Below, one piece after another: positions 31,446 to 37,937 of a stretch of 64,000 nucleotides of DNA; within the stretch, counting starts at the first letter, position 1; every line of letters begins with the position of its first letter. The position numbers and the translations under genes were made by a program. The notes below the pieces were generated by a model. The model did no database searches. It worked only from the letters and a program-made list of their open reading frames with translations, and was not told the origin of the DNA. The stretch covers positions 54,398-118,397 of the forward strand of contig JAHABX010000009.1 of the NCBI GenBank assembly GCA_018376135.1, read 5' to 3'. This stretch comes from Clostridiales bacterium (GTDB lineage Bacteria > Bacillota > Clostridia > Lachnospirales > Lachnospiraceae).

Positions 31446-32228
31446 CTAAACCACCTTCGATAAATATCTATTAACAAAATAACTCTGACCTTTCCCTGTT
31501 ACTTTCGTTGTTTTCGTAACTCTAACACTCCCATCTGGATTTGTGATTGATGTTTCTTTGACTTCAAGCAACCCCATGTCCATTGATTTCTGGGTTGGCA
31601 TATTCCTGCTGGAACCACTCTTTATCAAGTATCCTTCCTGTCTAAACTGCTCAAACAAACGCTTCTGCCCTGTCTCATAACCATTCTGTTTCAATAACTT
31701 AGCCAAATCTCCAATTAGAATAGAGGTCTGACTTGCAGAAACAGCATCTGCAAAAATTTCCTTCGGACGCATCTGTTCGATTTTAATATCTCTTTCGGCA
31801 ATTGCCTTATCACGTTCTTCTATTTTCTTCTGCGCCACCATTAAAGCTTTTGATAACAACTCATCATCTGATAAGTTCTCCTGATCTTCTATGTATCCGC
31901 CATTCTTACGGATAGAAGGAAGCACCTCTGAGGTAACCCAGTGTTTGAATCGTTTTGCCGATTCCAGCTTACTTCCGAAAATCAGGGCATAAAGACCAGA
32001 TTCGTTGATAATCGTCAGCCCTCTATTCGGAATATCACCACTAGCCAAACTAACTGGTAATACATCTTTTGGTATATGATTTTCTATGGTCGCGATTTCC
32101 GACTTTTGAAGTACTCTCCTATCTTCTTCTGCTACATGAGCTGCAAGAGCATCTTTTGTATTTTTATAACCAAGAGCCGTTGCTACATCTTTTCCTACAA
32201 AGTAGGTTTCATTATTCAGTTGTAATGA
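31446..32228 (-). pseudogene. BRO-N antirepressor gene lacking its start
   Basis: The open frame encodes YFVGKDVATALGYKNTKDAL, then GLTIINESGLYALIFGSKLE and FKHWVTSEVLPSIRKNGGYI: the BRO-N domain without its first ~15 residues. A coiled coil and a C-terminal ANT/KilA-C domain (SILIGDLAKLLKQNGYETGQ) follow. Upstream of YFVGKD the frame closes with TAG at 32229 and has no usable start; the only internal start with any support is a TTG at 32048, which would delete BRO-N. It is therefore probably a decapitated antirepressor, or it makes only the C-terminal ANT part. Confidence 0.75.
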
Positions 32229-32238
32229 CTAATTGAAA

Positions 32239-32367
32239 TTAGCTGCAAACATACTTATTCACATGAACTTTCTTTTTCTTAACCTTCTTCTTTCTCTTTG
32301 ACGTTTGAAACCTCGTTTTCTTCCCAGTGAAGTGATTGTGATTATTCGGTTGAGAAATTTCTATCAC
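32239..32367 (-). CDS. Possible 42-residue Lys/Arg-rich peptide
   Basis: A GTG-started frame in GGGAGGTGA: about 16 of its 42 residues are Lys or Arg (TSKRKKKVKKKKVHVNKY). The ribosome binding sequence overlaps the start, so initiation there is doubtful. It ends just before the BRO remnant and may be a leftover of that gene's missing 5' region. Reported only as a possibility. Confidence 0.25.
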   Translation of the reverse strand: MIEISQPNNHNHFTGKKTRFQTSKRKKKVKKKKVHVNKYVCS

Positions 32368-32383
32368 CTCCCGATTTTTATGG

Positions 32384-32389
32384 TATAAT
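32384..32389 (+). promoter_or_regulatory. Extended -10 promoter of the 32.4-kb gene
   Basis: TGGTATAAT on the plus strand, 32 bases before the ATG at 32421, with AAGGGG as ribosome binding site. No clear -35 box. Confidence 0.55.
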
Positions 32390-32420
32390 CTTCTTACAAA
32401 ATACAAGGGGAAAATTATAC

Positions 32421-32771
32421 ATGGATGATTTTACATTAGCACTTCTAAAATTATTTAAAGAAAGACAAATTCTGACTTTATCGCAACTAGGTGCTATTTT
32501 AAATGTTGATTGTCTTCACTTATCACAACCAATACATTTTTTAATAGAGCAAGGATACCTGAAAAAAGGAATCGAAATTCCACCTACAGAAGGAGATCTG
32601 CTTTCTTTAGACACTCCCATAGAAATTACATACAAAGGAATCGTATCCATTTCATTAACGCAAAAAGAACAAAAATATTTCAAATACAACGAAGTTCGTG
32701 CTTGGATTACTCTCTCCATATCCATAGCTGCATTTCTTTTAAGCGTCCTTAGCTTATACTTAAAATATTAA
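32421..32771 (+). CDS. Small winged-helix-like protein with a C-terminal TM segment
   Basis: 116 residues. Residues 5-75 look like a winged helix: LLKLFKERQILTLSQLGAIL, a second helix, then a LIEQGYLKKGIEIPP wing and an ITYKGIVSISLT strand. A hydrophobic helix follows at 95-115 (ITLSISIAAFLLSVLSLYLK). A DNA-binding domain tethered to the membrane is suggested; no named family. It is transcribed on the plus strand with the lysogeny genes, opposite to the lytic operon, and ends before a strong terminator. Confidence 0.6.
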   Translation: MDDFTLALLKLFKERQILTLSQLGAILNVDCLHLSQPIHFLIEQGYLKKGIEIPPTEGDLLSLDTPIEITYKGIVSISLTQKEQKYFKYNEVRAWITLSISIAAFLLSVLSLYLKY

Positions 32772-32819
32772 TCAAATTGATGATGATAGTTGCAATTCCC
32801 AACAGAATAACCCCCCACC

Positions 32820-32852
32820 AAATCACCTCATACATTATGGGGTGATTTTTTT
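32820..32852. terminator. Bidirectional terminator
   Basis: Stem AAATCACCTCAT/ATGGGGTGATTT (12 bp with one T-G pair), 5-base loop, and a T-run on the plus strand (A-run on the other side is shorter). It ends the plus-strand gene at 32421 and could attenuate the minus-strand early transcript from 33149. Confidence 0.85.
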
Positions 32853-32930
32853 GCAACCTGTTCCACATTCTTCCTCACTCCCCTTCCTTCAGCAAAGTCT
32901 CTATAGATACTCCCAAATAACCAATTGCCA

Positions 32931-33149
32931 TTATCTACTTTTTGTAGAATAGCATGGTAAAAAAATATAATCCTGTGGAATACCGTATAATCTGGACATC
33001 ATCTCAATCTCTGGTATTCCTGGAACTACTTTCCCTTTTTCCCAGTTTACAATTGTTGTTTTGCTTACTTTCATAGCTTTTGCAACATCATCCTGAGTCA
33101 TATTCGCATTTACTCTTGCTGCTGCGAGACTAATCTGAAATTTTTCCAA
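32931..33149 (-). CDS. XRE-family HTH regulator (Cro-like position)
   Basis: 72 residues, little more than an HTH domain: ISLAAARVNANMTQDDVAKA, then MKVSKTTIVNWEKGKVVPGI. Translation starts at a TTG (33149) with GAGGTG seven bases upstream; no ATG is in frame. It is the first gene of the lytic (minus-strand) operon and lies opposite the CI-like gene, the position of cro. A further operator copy lies over its stop codon (32935-32947). Confidence 0.85.
   Translation of the reverse strand: MEKFQISLAAARVNANMTQDDVAKAMKVSKTTIVNWEKGKVVPGIPEIEMMSRLYGIPQDYIFLPCYSTKSR
32935..32947. promoter_or_regulatory. Outlying repressor operator copy
   Basis: CTACTTTTTGTAG, identical to the central operator at 33184-33196, overlapping the stop codon of the Cro-like gene. 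A distant identical operator could allow looping or roadblock control of the early transcript. Confidence 0.6.
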
Positions 33150-33175
33150 TTTATTTCACCTCTCCTTCTTCCGTT

Positions 33176-33204
33176 ATTATATTCTACTTTTTGTAGACTG
33201 TCAA
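33176..33204 (-). promoter_or_regulatory. Early lytic promoter with operator in the spacer
   Basis: Minus strand: TTGACA (33199-33204), 17 bases, TATAAT (33176-33181), both perfect consensus. The operator CTACTTTTTGTAG (33184-33196) fills the spacer; a second copy (33204-33216, first base changed) starts at the -35. Repressor binding here would shut the lytic operon. Confidence 0.85.
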
Positions 33205-33235
33205 TACTTTTTGTAGAATATTTTTTGTTTTAGTA

Positions 33236-33263
33236 TTGATTTTTCTCCACTTTTTGTTATACT
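33236..33263 (+). promoter_or_regulatory. Repressor-maintenance promoter with operator overlap
   Basis: Plus strand: TTGATT (33236-33241), 16 bases, TATACT (33258-33263). A third, weaker operator CCACTTTTTGTTA (33247-33259) covers spacer and -10, as for autoregulation of a CI-like repressor. AAGGAGG lies eight bases before the ATG at 33287. Confidence 0.75.
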
Positions 33264-33286
33264 AAAACCATAAGGAGGTAACTCAT

Positions 33287-33688
33287 ATGCCTGAAGAAAT
33301 ATATAAAAAAATCTTTTCAAAAAATCTTAATCACTATATGGAAATAAATAAAAAAACTCAATCTGACTTAGTAACTGATTTGGGGTTTAACAAATCTGCG
33401 GTTTCTACGTGGTGTAATGGTACAAGACTACCCAGAATGGATAAAGTTGACTCCTTGGCTAAATATTTTGGAATTAACCGTTCTGATTTGATTGAAGAAA
33501 AGTCTTCCAGATCCGATGCAAATTATTATCTCAATGATGACGCAAAAGATATGGCTCAATTTCTCTTTGAGAATCCGGAGTACAAGGTTCTCTTCGATGC
33601 TTCCCGTAAAGTAAAGAAAGAGGATATCGAATTTGTAAAACAAATGATGGATCGAATGAGAGGTGATTCCGACGACACTGGATGTTAA
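33287..33688 (+). CDS. XRE-family phage repressor (CI/ImmR-like)
   Basis: 133 residues. HTH at about 10-65: NLNHYMEINKKTQSDLVTDL, FNKSAVSTWCNGTRLPRMDK, VDSLAKYFGINRSDLIEE. The C-terminal half (AQFLFENPEYKVLFDASRKV, EDIEFVKQMM) is the short helical dimerisation segment of ImmR-like repressors, without a LexA-type autoprotease domain. It faces the Cro-like gene across the shared operators and is overlapped by an ImmA/IrrE-like metalloprotease gene, so derepression may occur by protease cleavage rather than RecA-stimulated self-cleavage (family knowledge from ICEBs1-type elements). Confidence 0.88.
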   Translation: MPEEIYKKIFSKNLNHYMEINKKTQSDLVTDLGFNKSAVSTWCNGTRLPRMDKVDSLAKYFGINRSDLIEEKSSRSDANYYLNDDAKDMAQFLFENPEYKVLFDASRKVKKEDIEFVKQMMDRMRGDSDDTGC

Positions 33689-33896
33689 TACCTTGGAAGT
33701 GAATCTTCCTACCACAATTGCCGGATATACCGTTTCAAATCCTGATACTTCATATACCATTGTTCTGAATTCAAGATTAACTTTTGAGCGCAGAATGCTG
33801 GCATATAAACATGAACTGGCGCATATCAAAAATGGGGATTACGAACGAAAAAACGATGTCAACATTTTAGAATTTTATGCGCACGGAATAGTATGA
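33663..33896 (+). CDS. Short ImmA/IrrE-like metallopeptidase
   Basis: 77 residues starting at a GTG that overlaps the repressor gene by 26 bp. HELAH at 50-54 is the zinc motif of the ImmA/IrrE family, within MLAYKHELAHIKNGDY. The protein is much shorter than usual ImmA proteins (over 120 residues) and lacks their N-terminal strand and most of the C-terminal helices, though a downstream Glu (LEFYAHG) could be the third ligand. It probably still cleaves or once cleaved the adjacent repressor; reduced size makes activity uncertain. Confidence 0.7.
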   Translation: MIPTTLDVNTLEVNLPTTIAGYTVSNPDTSYTIVLNSRLTFERRMLAYKHELAHIKNGDYERKNDVNILEFYAHGIV

Positions 33897-33950
33897 CAAT
33901 AACTCAATAGAGTTGTTATAAATTGTGTGAAAATATAAGGAGAAGCAAGA

Positions 33951-34349
33951 ATGACTGAATTAAGAAAACCTCGACAAATCGGAAGTGTAATTCAAATTTT
34001 GGATAGGTACACCCTCCTTATTGATGCCGGAAAACGTGCTGTCTCTGTAGGTGATACCATTCAAATATATACACTGGGCGAACCCATCTTGGATTTACAT
34101 GGAAATCCACTGAGCTACTACATCCATATCAAAGACGAATTGGAAGTCATACAGACTGAAGAATTATATTCATTATGCAAAAAAACCAAGATAATCGAAA
34201 AAAGTGTTCCGAATGTCATGGCGCTTTCTCCTATGCTCGAAAAAACCATTCAGGAACATCAGCCTTTACACATAAATGAGGAAGAAATCTATCCCATAAA
34301 ATCTATTGACACCAAAATACATATCGGTGATCCGGTTAAGCTGGCTTGA
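33951..34349 (+). CDS. Hypothetical lysogeny-region protein
   Basis: 132 residues; beta-rich first half (IGSVIQILDRYTLLIDAGKR, VGDTIQIYTLGEPILDLHGN) that looks like a small barrel, followed by a Lys/Glu-rich helix. No family recognised. AAGGAGAAG lies before the ATG. It follows the ImmA-like gene by 54 bp and its stop codon overlaps the -35 box of the Abi_2 RNA promoter, so the two units abut directly. Confidence 0.6.
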   Translation: MTELRKPRQIGSVIQILDRYTLLIDAGKRAVSVGDTIQIYTLGEPILDLHGNPLSYYIHIKDELEVIQTEELYSLCKKTKIIEKSVPNVMALSPMLEKTIQEHQPLHINEEEIYPIKSIDTKIHIGDPVKLA

Positions 34350-34374
34350 CAAAAAAATAAACCAATGGTAAGAT
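34346..34374 (+). promoter_or_regulatory. Promoter of the Abi_2-associated RNA
   Basis: TTGACA (34346-34351), 17 bases, TAAGAT (34369-34374). The start of transcription is expected near 34381, 80 bases before the Abi_2 gene. Confidence 0.75.
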
Positions 34375-34380
34375 GGTCTG

Positions 34381-34459
34381 TAACAGAGATGGTCGTTGTT
34401 GAGATGACTAGCGAAAGTCCCTCTTACCGTTTAGACGGAAGGAGGGACTTTTTCTTTTT
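34381..34459 (+). ncRNA. Structured RNA upstream of the Abi_2 gene (abiF-RNA-like antitoxin candidate)
   Basis: Between promoter and toxin gene lie imperfect repeats of AGATGGTC (34371, 34387 and, less exact, 34403). They are followed by a terminator-like hairpin AAAGTCCCTC/GAGGGACTTT (34414-34423 with 34442-34451) that encloses a smaller CCGT-TTAG-ACGG hairpin and is followed by TTTTTCTTTTTC. The loop segment TCTTACC can also pair with GGTAAGA at 34367-34373. A compact RNA ending in a terminator directly before an Abi_2 gene matches the known abiF RNA context. Function as antitoxin is inferred. Confidence 0.65.
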
Positions 34460-34462
34460 CTC

Positions 34463-35476
34463 ATGGAAATGCCAACTACATATGATAAACCATTCAAATC
34501 TTATGAAGAACTTATCGCAATTCTTGAAAGCCGTCACATTATCGTAGACAACAAGGATTTTGCAATGCGTGCGCTGGAAAATTTTTCGTATTATGGAATT
34601 ATTAACGGCTATAAAAATACTTTTATACAGCTTCCCGATTCTGACAATTTTATTCCAGGAACTAAATTTGAGGAACTTTATACCCTGCATATCGTTGATA
34701 CTGCGCTCAATAATATAATTTTCAAATATATACTCTTTTTAGAAAAAGCTCTAAAATCAAGGATTTCATATCTTGTATCTGAAAAATACGGTGTATTTAC
34801 AGACTATGAAGATATGTCCTGCATGAATCCTAATGATTATTTACATACAAGACATTACAGCAATTCTACCGGAAGAAGAAGAAATATTCTGAGACGTTTA
34901 AAAGAAAACATTTCTGAAACCGGGCGTAACCCGAGCATGGTTCATTATCTTAACCACCATAATCATGTTCCCGCTTGGATTTTAACAACTAACATTTCTT
35001 ATGGTCTCACTATTGAATGGTATAACCTTCTAAAATCTAATGATAAGCAGGCTATATGTGACACGTTTATTTCTCCTGGGTTATGTACTGCCGAAAAAAC
35101 AAAAGAATTTGTTCACAAGGCATTCGACATAACGAAAGAATATCGGAACAAAATTGCACATGGAAACCGAACCTTTAGTATTATCTCTTTACCCCAACTC
35201 CCTAAGGAGCAAGTACTCGCATTTACTTTTAATTCCATATCTGAGACCGAATACAACAACAGAATGGGACAGAACGATACCATGGCAGTCTTACTCGCAC
35301 TTATGGTAATGCTTTGTGATCCCTACATTATTACTAATCTGCATACAGAGTTAACTGCAGCCTTATCACCTTATAAAAACGTTCTATTCAATAACAAAAC
35401 TATTTTTGAAGTCTTCGGATTTCCTGATAACCTATTTGAACGATTAGATACCTTTTTCAAAAGAAAATTTTTATAA
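34463..35476 (+). CDS. Abi_2 (AbiD/AbiF-like) HEPN abortive-infection protein
   Basis: 337 residues. The Abi_2 start is clear (YDKPFKSYEELIAILESRHI, then DFAMRALENFSYYGIINGYK), with FEELYTLHIVDTALNNIIFK and LEKALKSRISYLVSEKYG in the middle. EYRNKIAHGNR near residue 232 is the RxxxxH HEPN ribonuclease motif. Such proteins act as RNA-cleaving toxins in phage defence. No ribosome binding site precedes the ATG; the T-rich terminator tail of the upstream RNA is directly adjacent, so expression requires read-through and may be kept low. A prophage-borne Abi_2 fits superinfection exclusion. Confidence 0.88.
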   Translation: MEMPTTYDKPFKSYEELIAILESRHIIVDNKDFAMRALENFSYYGIINGYKNTFIQLPDSDNFIPGTKFEELYTLHIVDTALNNIIFKYILFLEKALKSRISYLVSEKYGVFTDYEDMSCMNPNDYLHTRHYSNSTGRRRNILRRLKENISETGRNPSMVHYLNHHNHVPAWILTTNISYGLTIEWYNLLKSNDKQAICDTFISPGLCTAEKTKEFVHKAFDITKEYRNKIAHGNRTFSIISLPQLPKEQVLAFTFNSISETEYNNRMGQNDTMAVLLALMVMLCDPYIITNLHTELTAALSPYKNVLFNNKTIFEVFGFPDNLFERLDTFFKRKFL

Positions 35477-35530
35477 AGTAAAATTGGAACAGGGCTATAG
35501 AATATACCCCAAATCTAAATAAGGTATAAT

Positions 35531-35675
35531 GAAGTTACAAAGACATAAGCTATATTGAGTGGAATCTGAGGACGGAACAGGCGGCCGTCGCCCATAGTTA
35601 GGAGATGTGGATTGTCACCCACCTATTTCATTCAAACAGTCAGCAGGTAACTTCGGTTGCCTGCTATTTTATTTC
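35531..35675 (+). ncRNA. Candidate structured RNA between Abi_2 and the integrase
   Basis: A TATAAT box lies at 35525-35530. The following ~140 bases have no ORF but contain a GACGG/CCGTC hairpin (35571-35589), a GTGG-ATTGTCAC-CCA type hairpin with closing TAGG/CCTA (35599-35625), and a very strong terminator AGCAGGTAAC-TTCG-GTTGCCTGCT plus ATTTTATTT (35642-35675). The -35 region is weak. I cannot match it to a named RNA family. Confidence 0.5.
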
Positions 35676-35881
35676 TAACATATAAAAAACAGCCCCTGGC
35701 GGCAACCAGAGACTATTTTCCGATACCTCCGAAGAGATACCCATGTATAGAACACACATATTGTATCATCCTCGGAGCAGCCTCGCAAGCGGAACACCCG
35801 TTCCCGCTGGCTGTTATTTTTATACTCTTTTTCGCTTTTGCGACGTCGCAACAGCATACACTGTACAGGAGGATGATACTC

Positions 35882-37474
35882 ATGTATGAAAATCTGCAGT
35901 TCACCTATGGTTCCGGTACTTATGCCATCTACCTCCGGAAGAGCCGGAAGGATCTGGATGCAGAAGCCCGTGGAGAAGGGGAGACCCTTGCCCGACACCT
36001 GGCTATCCTGAAGGACCTGTCCAAACGGATGCGGTTGAATATCATCCGGGTCTACGCAGAGGTGGTATCCGGTGAATCCATCGAAGCCCGCCCGCAGATG
36101 CAAAAGCTTCTCCGTGATGTGGAAACCGGCATCTACGACGGGGTTCTGGTAGTTGAGGTGGAACGTCTGGCAAGAGGTGACACTTCTGATCAGGGACGGG
36201 TGGCAAAGACCTTCAAGTTCTCGAACACACTGATCATTACTCCGGCGAAGACTTATGATCCCAACAACGAATTTGATGAGGAATATTTCGAGTTCGGACT
36301 CTTCATGTCCCGCCGGGAATATAAGACGATCCGCCGCCGGCTGACCGCCGGCATGGATGCCTCCTGCCGGGAGGGAAAATACACCGGTAATGTGCCGCCC
36401 TACGGCTATGAACGATGCAAGCTGAAAAAAGAAAAGGGCTGGTCCCTTACCGTGGTCCCGGAGCAGGCTGCCATCGTCCGGATGATCTTTGAATGGTACG
36501 GAAGGGGCTTACGCGGCGAAAAGGCGGGTTACAGCAAGATTGCCCAGGAACTGAACCGGCTGGGCATTCCTGCCCCCTCCGGCGGCTCCTGGACGCAGTA
36601 CAGCGTCCAGAACATCCTGCGGAACCCGGTCTATGCGGGATATATCAAGACCGGCTACCGCAAAGAGGTCAAGCAGCTTGTGGATGGAAAGCTGATCCGC
36701 AGCCGTCCGCTGAATCACGACTGTCGGCTCTATCCCGGCAAGCATGAAGCGGTCATCTCTCAGGAAATCTGGGAAACCGTAAGCAAACGTTTCCGGAGGC
36801 GCACGGCAGATTCCTCCACCAGAAGCCGTCCCGCCCGGAATCCGCTCTCAGGACTGGTGTACTGCTCCTGCTGCCACCACGTCATGCAGCGCCGACCGTA
36901 CCAGAGCGGAGCACCGGCAAGTCTTATCTGTACGACCAAGGGCTGTCCCACCGTCTCTTCCTTCCTGCATCTGGTAGAGCAGCGCATTCTGGATGCCCTG
37001 GAGGTGTGGCTGGCATCCTGTGAGCTGCCGGATCCGGAGAAGCTTCCGAACAACACGGAGCGGATCTCTCTTCTGAAATCCGGTATCACTGCCTGCCGGT
37101 CCGAACTGGAGGAAACCCTTGCCCAGATTGAACGGCAATATGACCTGCTGGAGCGTGGGGTATATACAGAAGAAATGTTCTTCGAGCGGAATGCCCGGAT
37201 GAGAAAGAAGAAAGACGAGCTCACTGCCCGGCTGGAAGCACTGCAGGCAGAGCTGAAGGATGAAACGGGCAGAGATGCGGCGATCAAGAACCTGCTGCCA
37301 GCACTCCGGACCATCCGGGAAGCCTACAGCTCCATAGACAGCCCGGCTGCCCAAAACGCTCTTCTGAAGGAAGTGATCGATCATGTAGAGTACACCAAGA
37401 CCGAAAATGGACGTTGGGGATGCCCGGACAGCTTCACCCTCGAGATTTTCCCACGGGTAAATCCGAGGGCTTGA
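35882..37474 (+). CDS. Large serine recombinase (prophage integrase)
   Basis: 530 residues from the ATG at 35882 (AGGAGG nine bases upstream; an open frame reaches 35657 but has no start signals). Catalytic domain: YAIYLRKSRKDLDAEARGEG with the nucleophile Ser, VEVERLARGD, and SRREYKTIRRRLTAGMDASC. Recombinase domain: PPYGYERCK, IFEWYGRGL, AQELNRLGIPAPSGGSWTQY, NPVYAGYIKTGYRK. A zinc ribbon CSCCHHVM ... CTTKGC is near 345-375, then a long coiled coil. It is the outermost phage gene on this side, and host cotJC sequence begins about 60 bp after its stop, so it should be the integrase of the prophage. Confidence 0.93.
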   Translation: MYENLQFTYGSGTYAIYLRKSRKDLDAEARGEGETLARHLAILKDLSKRMRLNIIRVYAEVVSGESIEARPQMQKLLRDVETGIYDGVLVVEVERLARGDTSDQGRVAKTFKFSNTLIITPAKTYDPNNEFDEEYFEFGLFMSRREYKTIRRRLTAGMDASCREGKYTGNVPPYGYERCKLKKEKGWSLTVVPEQAAIVRMIFEWYGRGLRGEKAGYSKIAQELNRLGIPAPSGGSWTQYSVQNILRNPVYAGYIKTGYRKEVKQLVDGKLIRSRPLNHDCRLYPGKHEAVISQEIWETVSKRFRRRTADSSTRSRPARNPLSGLVYCSCCHHVMQRRPYQSGAPASLICTTKGCPTVSSFLHLVEQRILDALEVWLASCELPDPEKLPNNTERISLLKSGITACRSELEETLAQIERQYDLLERGVYTEEMFFERNARMRKKKDELTARLEALQAELKDETGRDAAIKNLLPALRTIREAYSSIDSPAAQNALLKEVIDHVEYTKTENGRWGCPDSFTLEIFPRVNPRA

Positions 37475-37488
37475 AAAAGTCCAATTTT

Positions 37489-37508
37489 CCTTGAAAATCC
37501 AAGGTTTT
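37489..37508 (+). terminator. Weak terminator-like hairpin after the integrase
   Basis: CCTTG-AAAATC-CAAGG followed by TTTT, 15 bp after the stop codon. The CCAAGGT motif recurs at 37518-37524, so this may also be an arm of the prophage attachment site. Confidence 0.45.
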
Positions 37509-37511
37509 CCA

Positions 37512-37640
37512 TCACATCCAAGGTCTGTGTGCGGCTTCTTCCGTTCCAATATCAGTCAGTGTCGCCATACATTCCTTATATGGCATGGTATATCTCTGTG
37601 CCAGATACCGCATACTGGCTGCCAGCTCCCCATCCGGACC
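37512..37640 (-). pseudogene. cotJC: Middle fragment of cotJC, cut on both sides by mobile elements
   Basis: On the minus strand from the core at 37640 the frame reads GPDGELAASMRYLAQRYTMP then YKECMATLTDIGTEE, the conserved part of the CotJC/manganese-catalase-like spore coat protein that follows QFGGPD. After TEE (about 37536) homology ends and a foreign tail leads to TGA at 37512-37514. The right boundary is the element end at 37633-37640, the left boundary the prophage. In an uninterrupted genome it would be preceded by the fragment at 42146-42243 and followed by some 120 codons not in this window. Confidence 0.88.
37520..37545. other. Probable right attachment junction of the prophage (attR)
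   Basis: Host cotJC similarity stops between the GAA GAA codons (37536-37541) and the phage side ending after the integrase. The exact two-base crossover cannot be fixed without the left junction, which is outside the window. Confidence 0.6.
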
Positions 37641-37661
37641 GCCGGACTGCAAAAGGATAGG
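37633..37661. other. Left attachment site of the trk-carrying element
   Basis: Core TCCGGACC (37633-37640), then GCCGGA and the arm CTGCAAAAGGATAGG (37647-37661). The core is shared with the right end at 42146-42153 in the same orientation; the arm is the inverted partner of CCTATCCTTTTACAG at 42131-42145 (14 of 15 bases). To the left of the core lies cotJC, to the right the element. Confidence 0.9.
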
Positions 37662-37662
37662 T

Positions 37663-37851
37663 TTATCTCAGCTTATCCCATTCCTCCGGATATCGGGCAA
37701 AATATTCCCCCATCTGCCGTTTCAGATGCATGACCAGACCATCGTAAAAACGCTTCTTCTCTTTTTCCCCCATTTCCTGCAGATCACAGCCCTCACCAGA
37801 AGTGCTTTCCACCCTGGAAGGCAGCGCGCATAATTCCTGCTTCCTTTTCAT
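37663..37851 (-). CDS. Small basic hypothetical protein of the serine-recombinase element
   Basis: 62 residues (MKRKQELCALPSRVESTSGE ... FYDGLVMHLKRQMGEYFARY), charged, mainly helical, with AAGGA seven bases before the ATG. It lies directly inside the left attachment site and is transcribed towards it, the place where serine-recombinase elements often carry a recombination directionality factor. Its small size and charge would fit such an excision factor, but no sequence motif proves it. Confidence 0.55.
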   Translation of the reverse strand: MKRKQELCALPSRVESTSGEGCDLQEMGEKEKKRFYDGLVMHLKRQMGEYFARYPEEWDKLR

Positions 37852-37870
37852 GGATCAATCCTTTTTTTCA

Positions 37871-37878
37871 CATACTAT
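37871..37878 (+). promoter_or_regulatory. CATACTAT box upstream of the recombinase (possible sigma-E -10)
   Basis: The octamer agrees with the sporulation sigma-E -10 consensus CATACANT in seven of eight positions, 59 bases before the ATG. No convincing -35 partner was seen, and a TATACT box also occurs at 37896-37901, so assignment is tentative. Confidence 0.3.
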
Positions 37879-37937
37879 CCTGTCTGCCTGCAGAATATAC
37901 TATTATCAATTCATTTTCTGACCAGGGTTCTGATGCT

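Noticed and set aside
35657..35881. N-terminal extension of the prophage integrase
   Set aside because: It begins in the terminator of the candidate RNA; the ATG at 35882 with AGGAGG and the normal YAIYLRKSR start fits the family.
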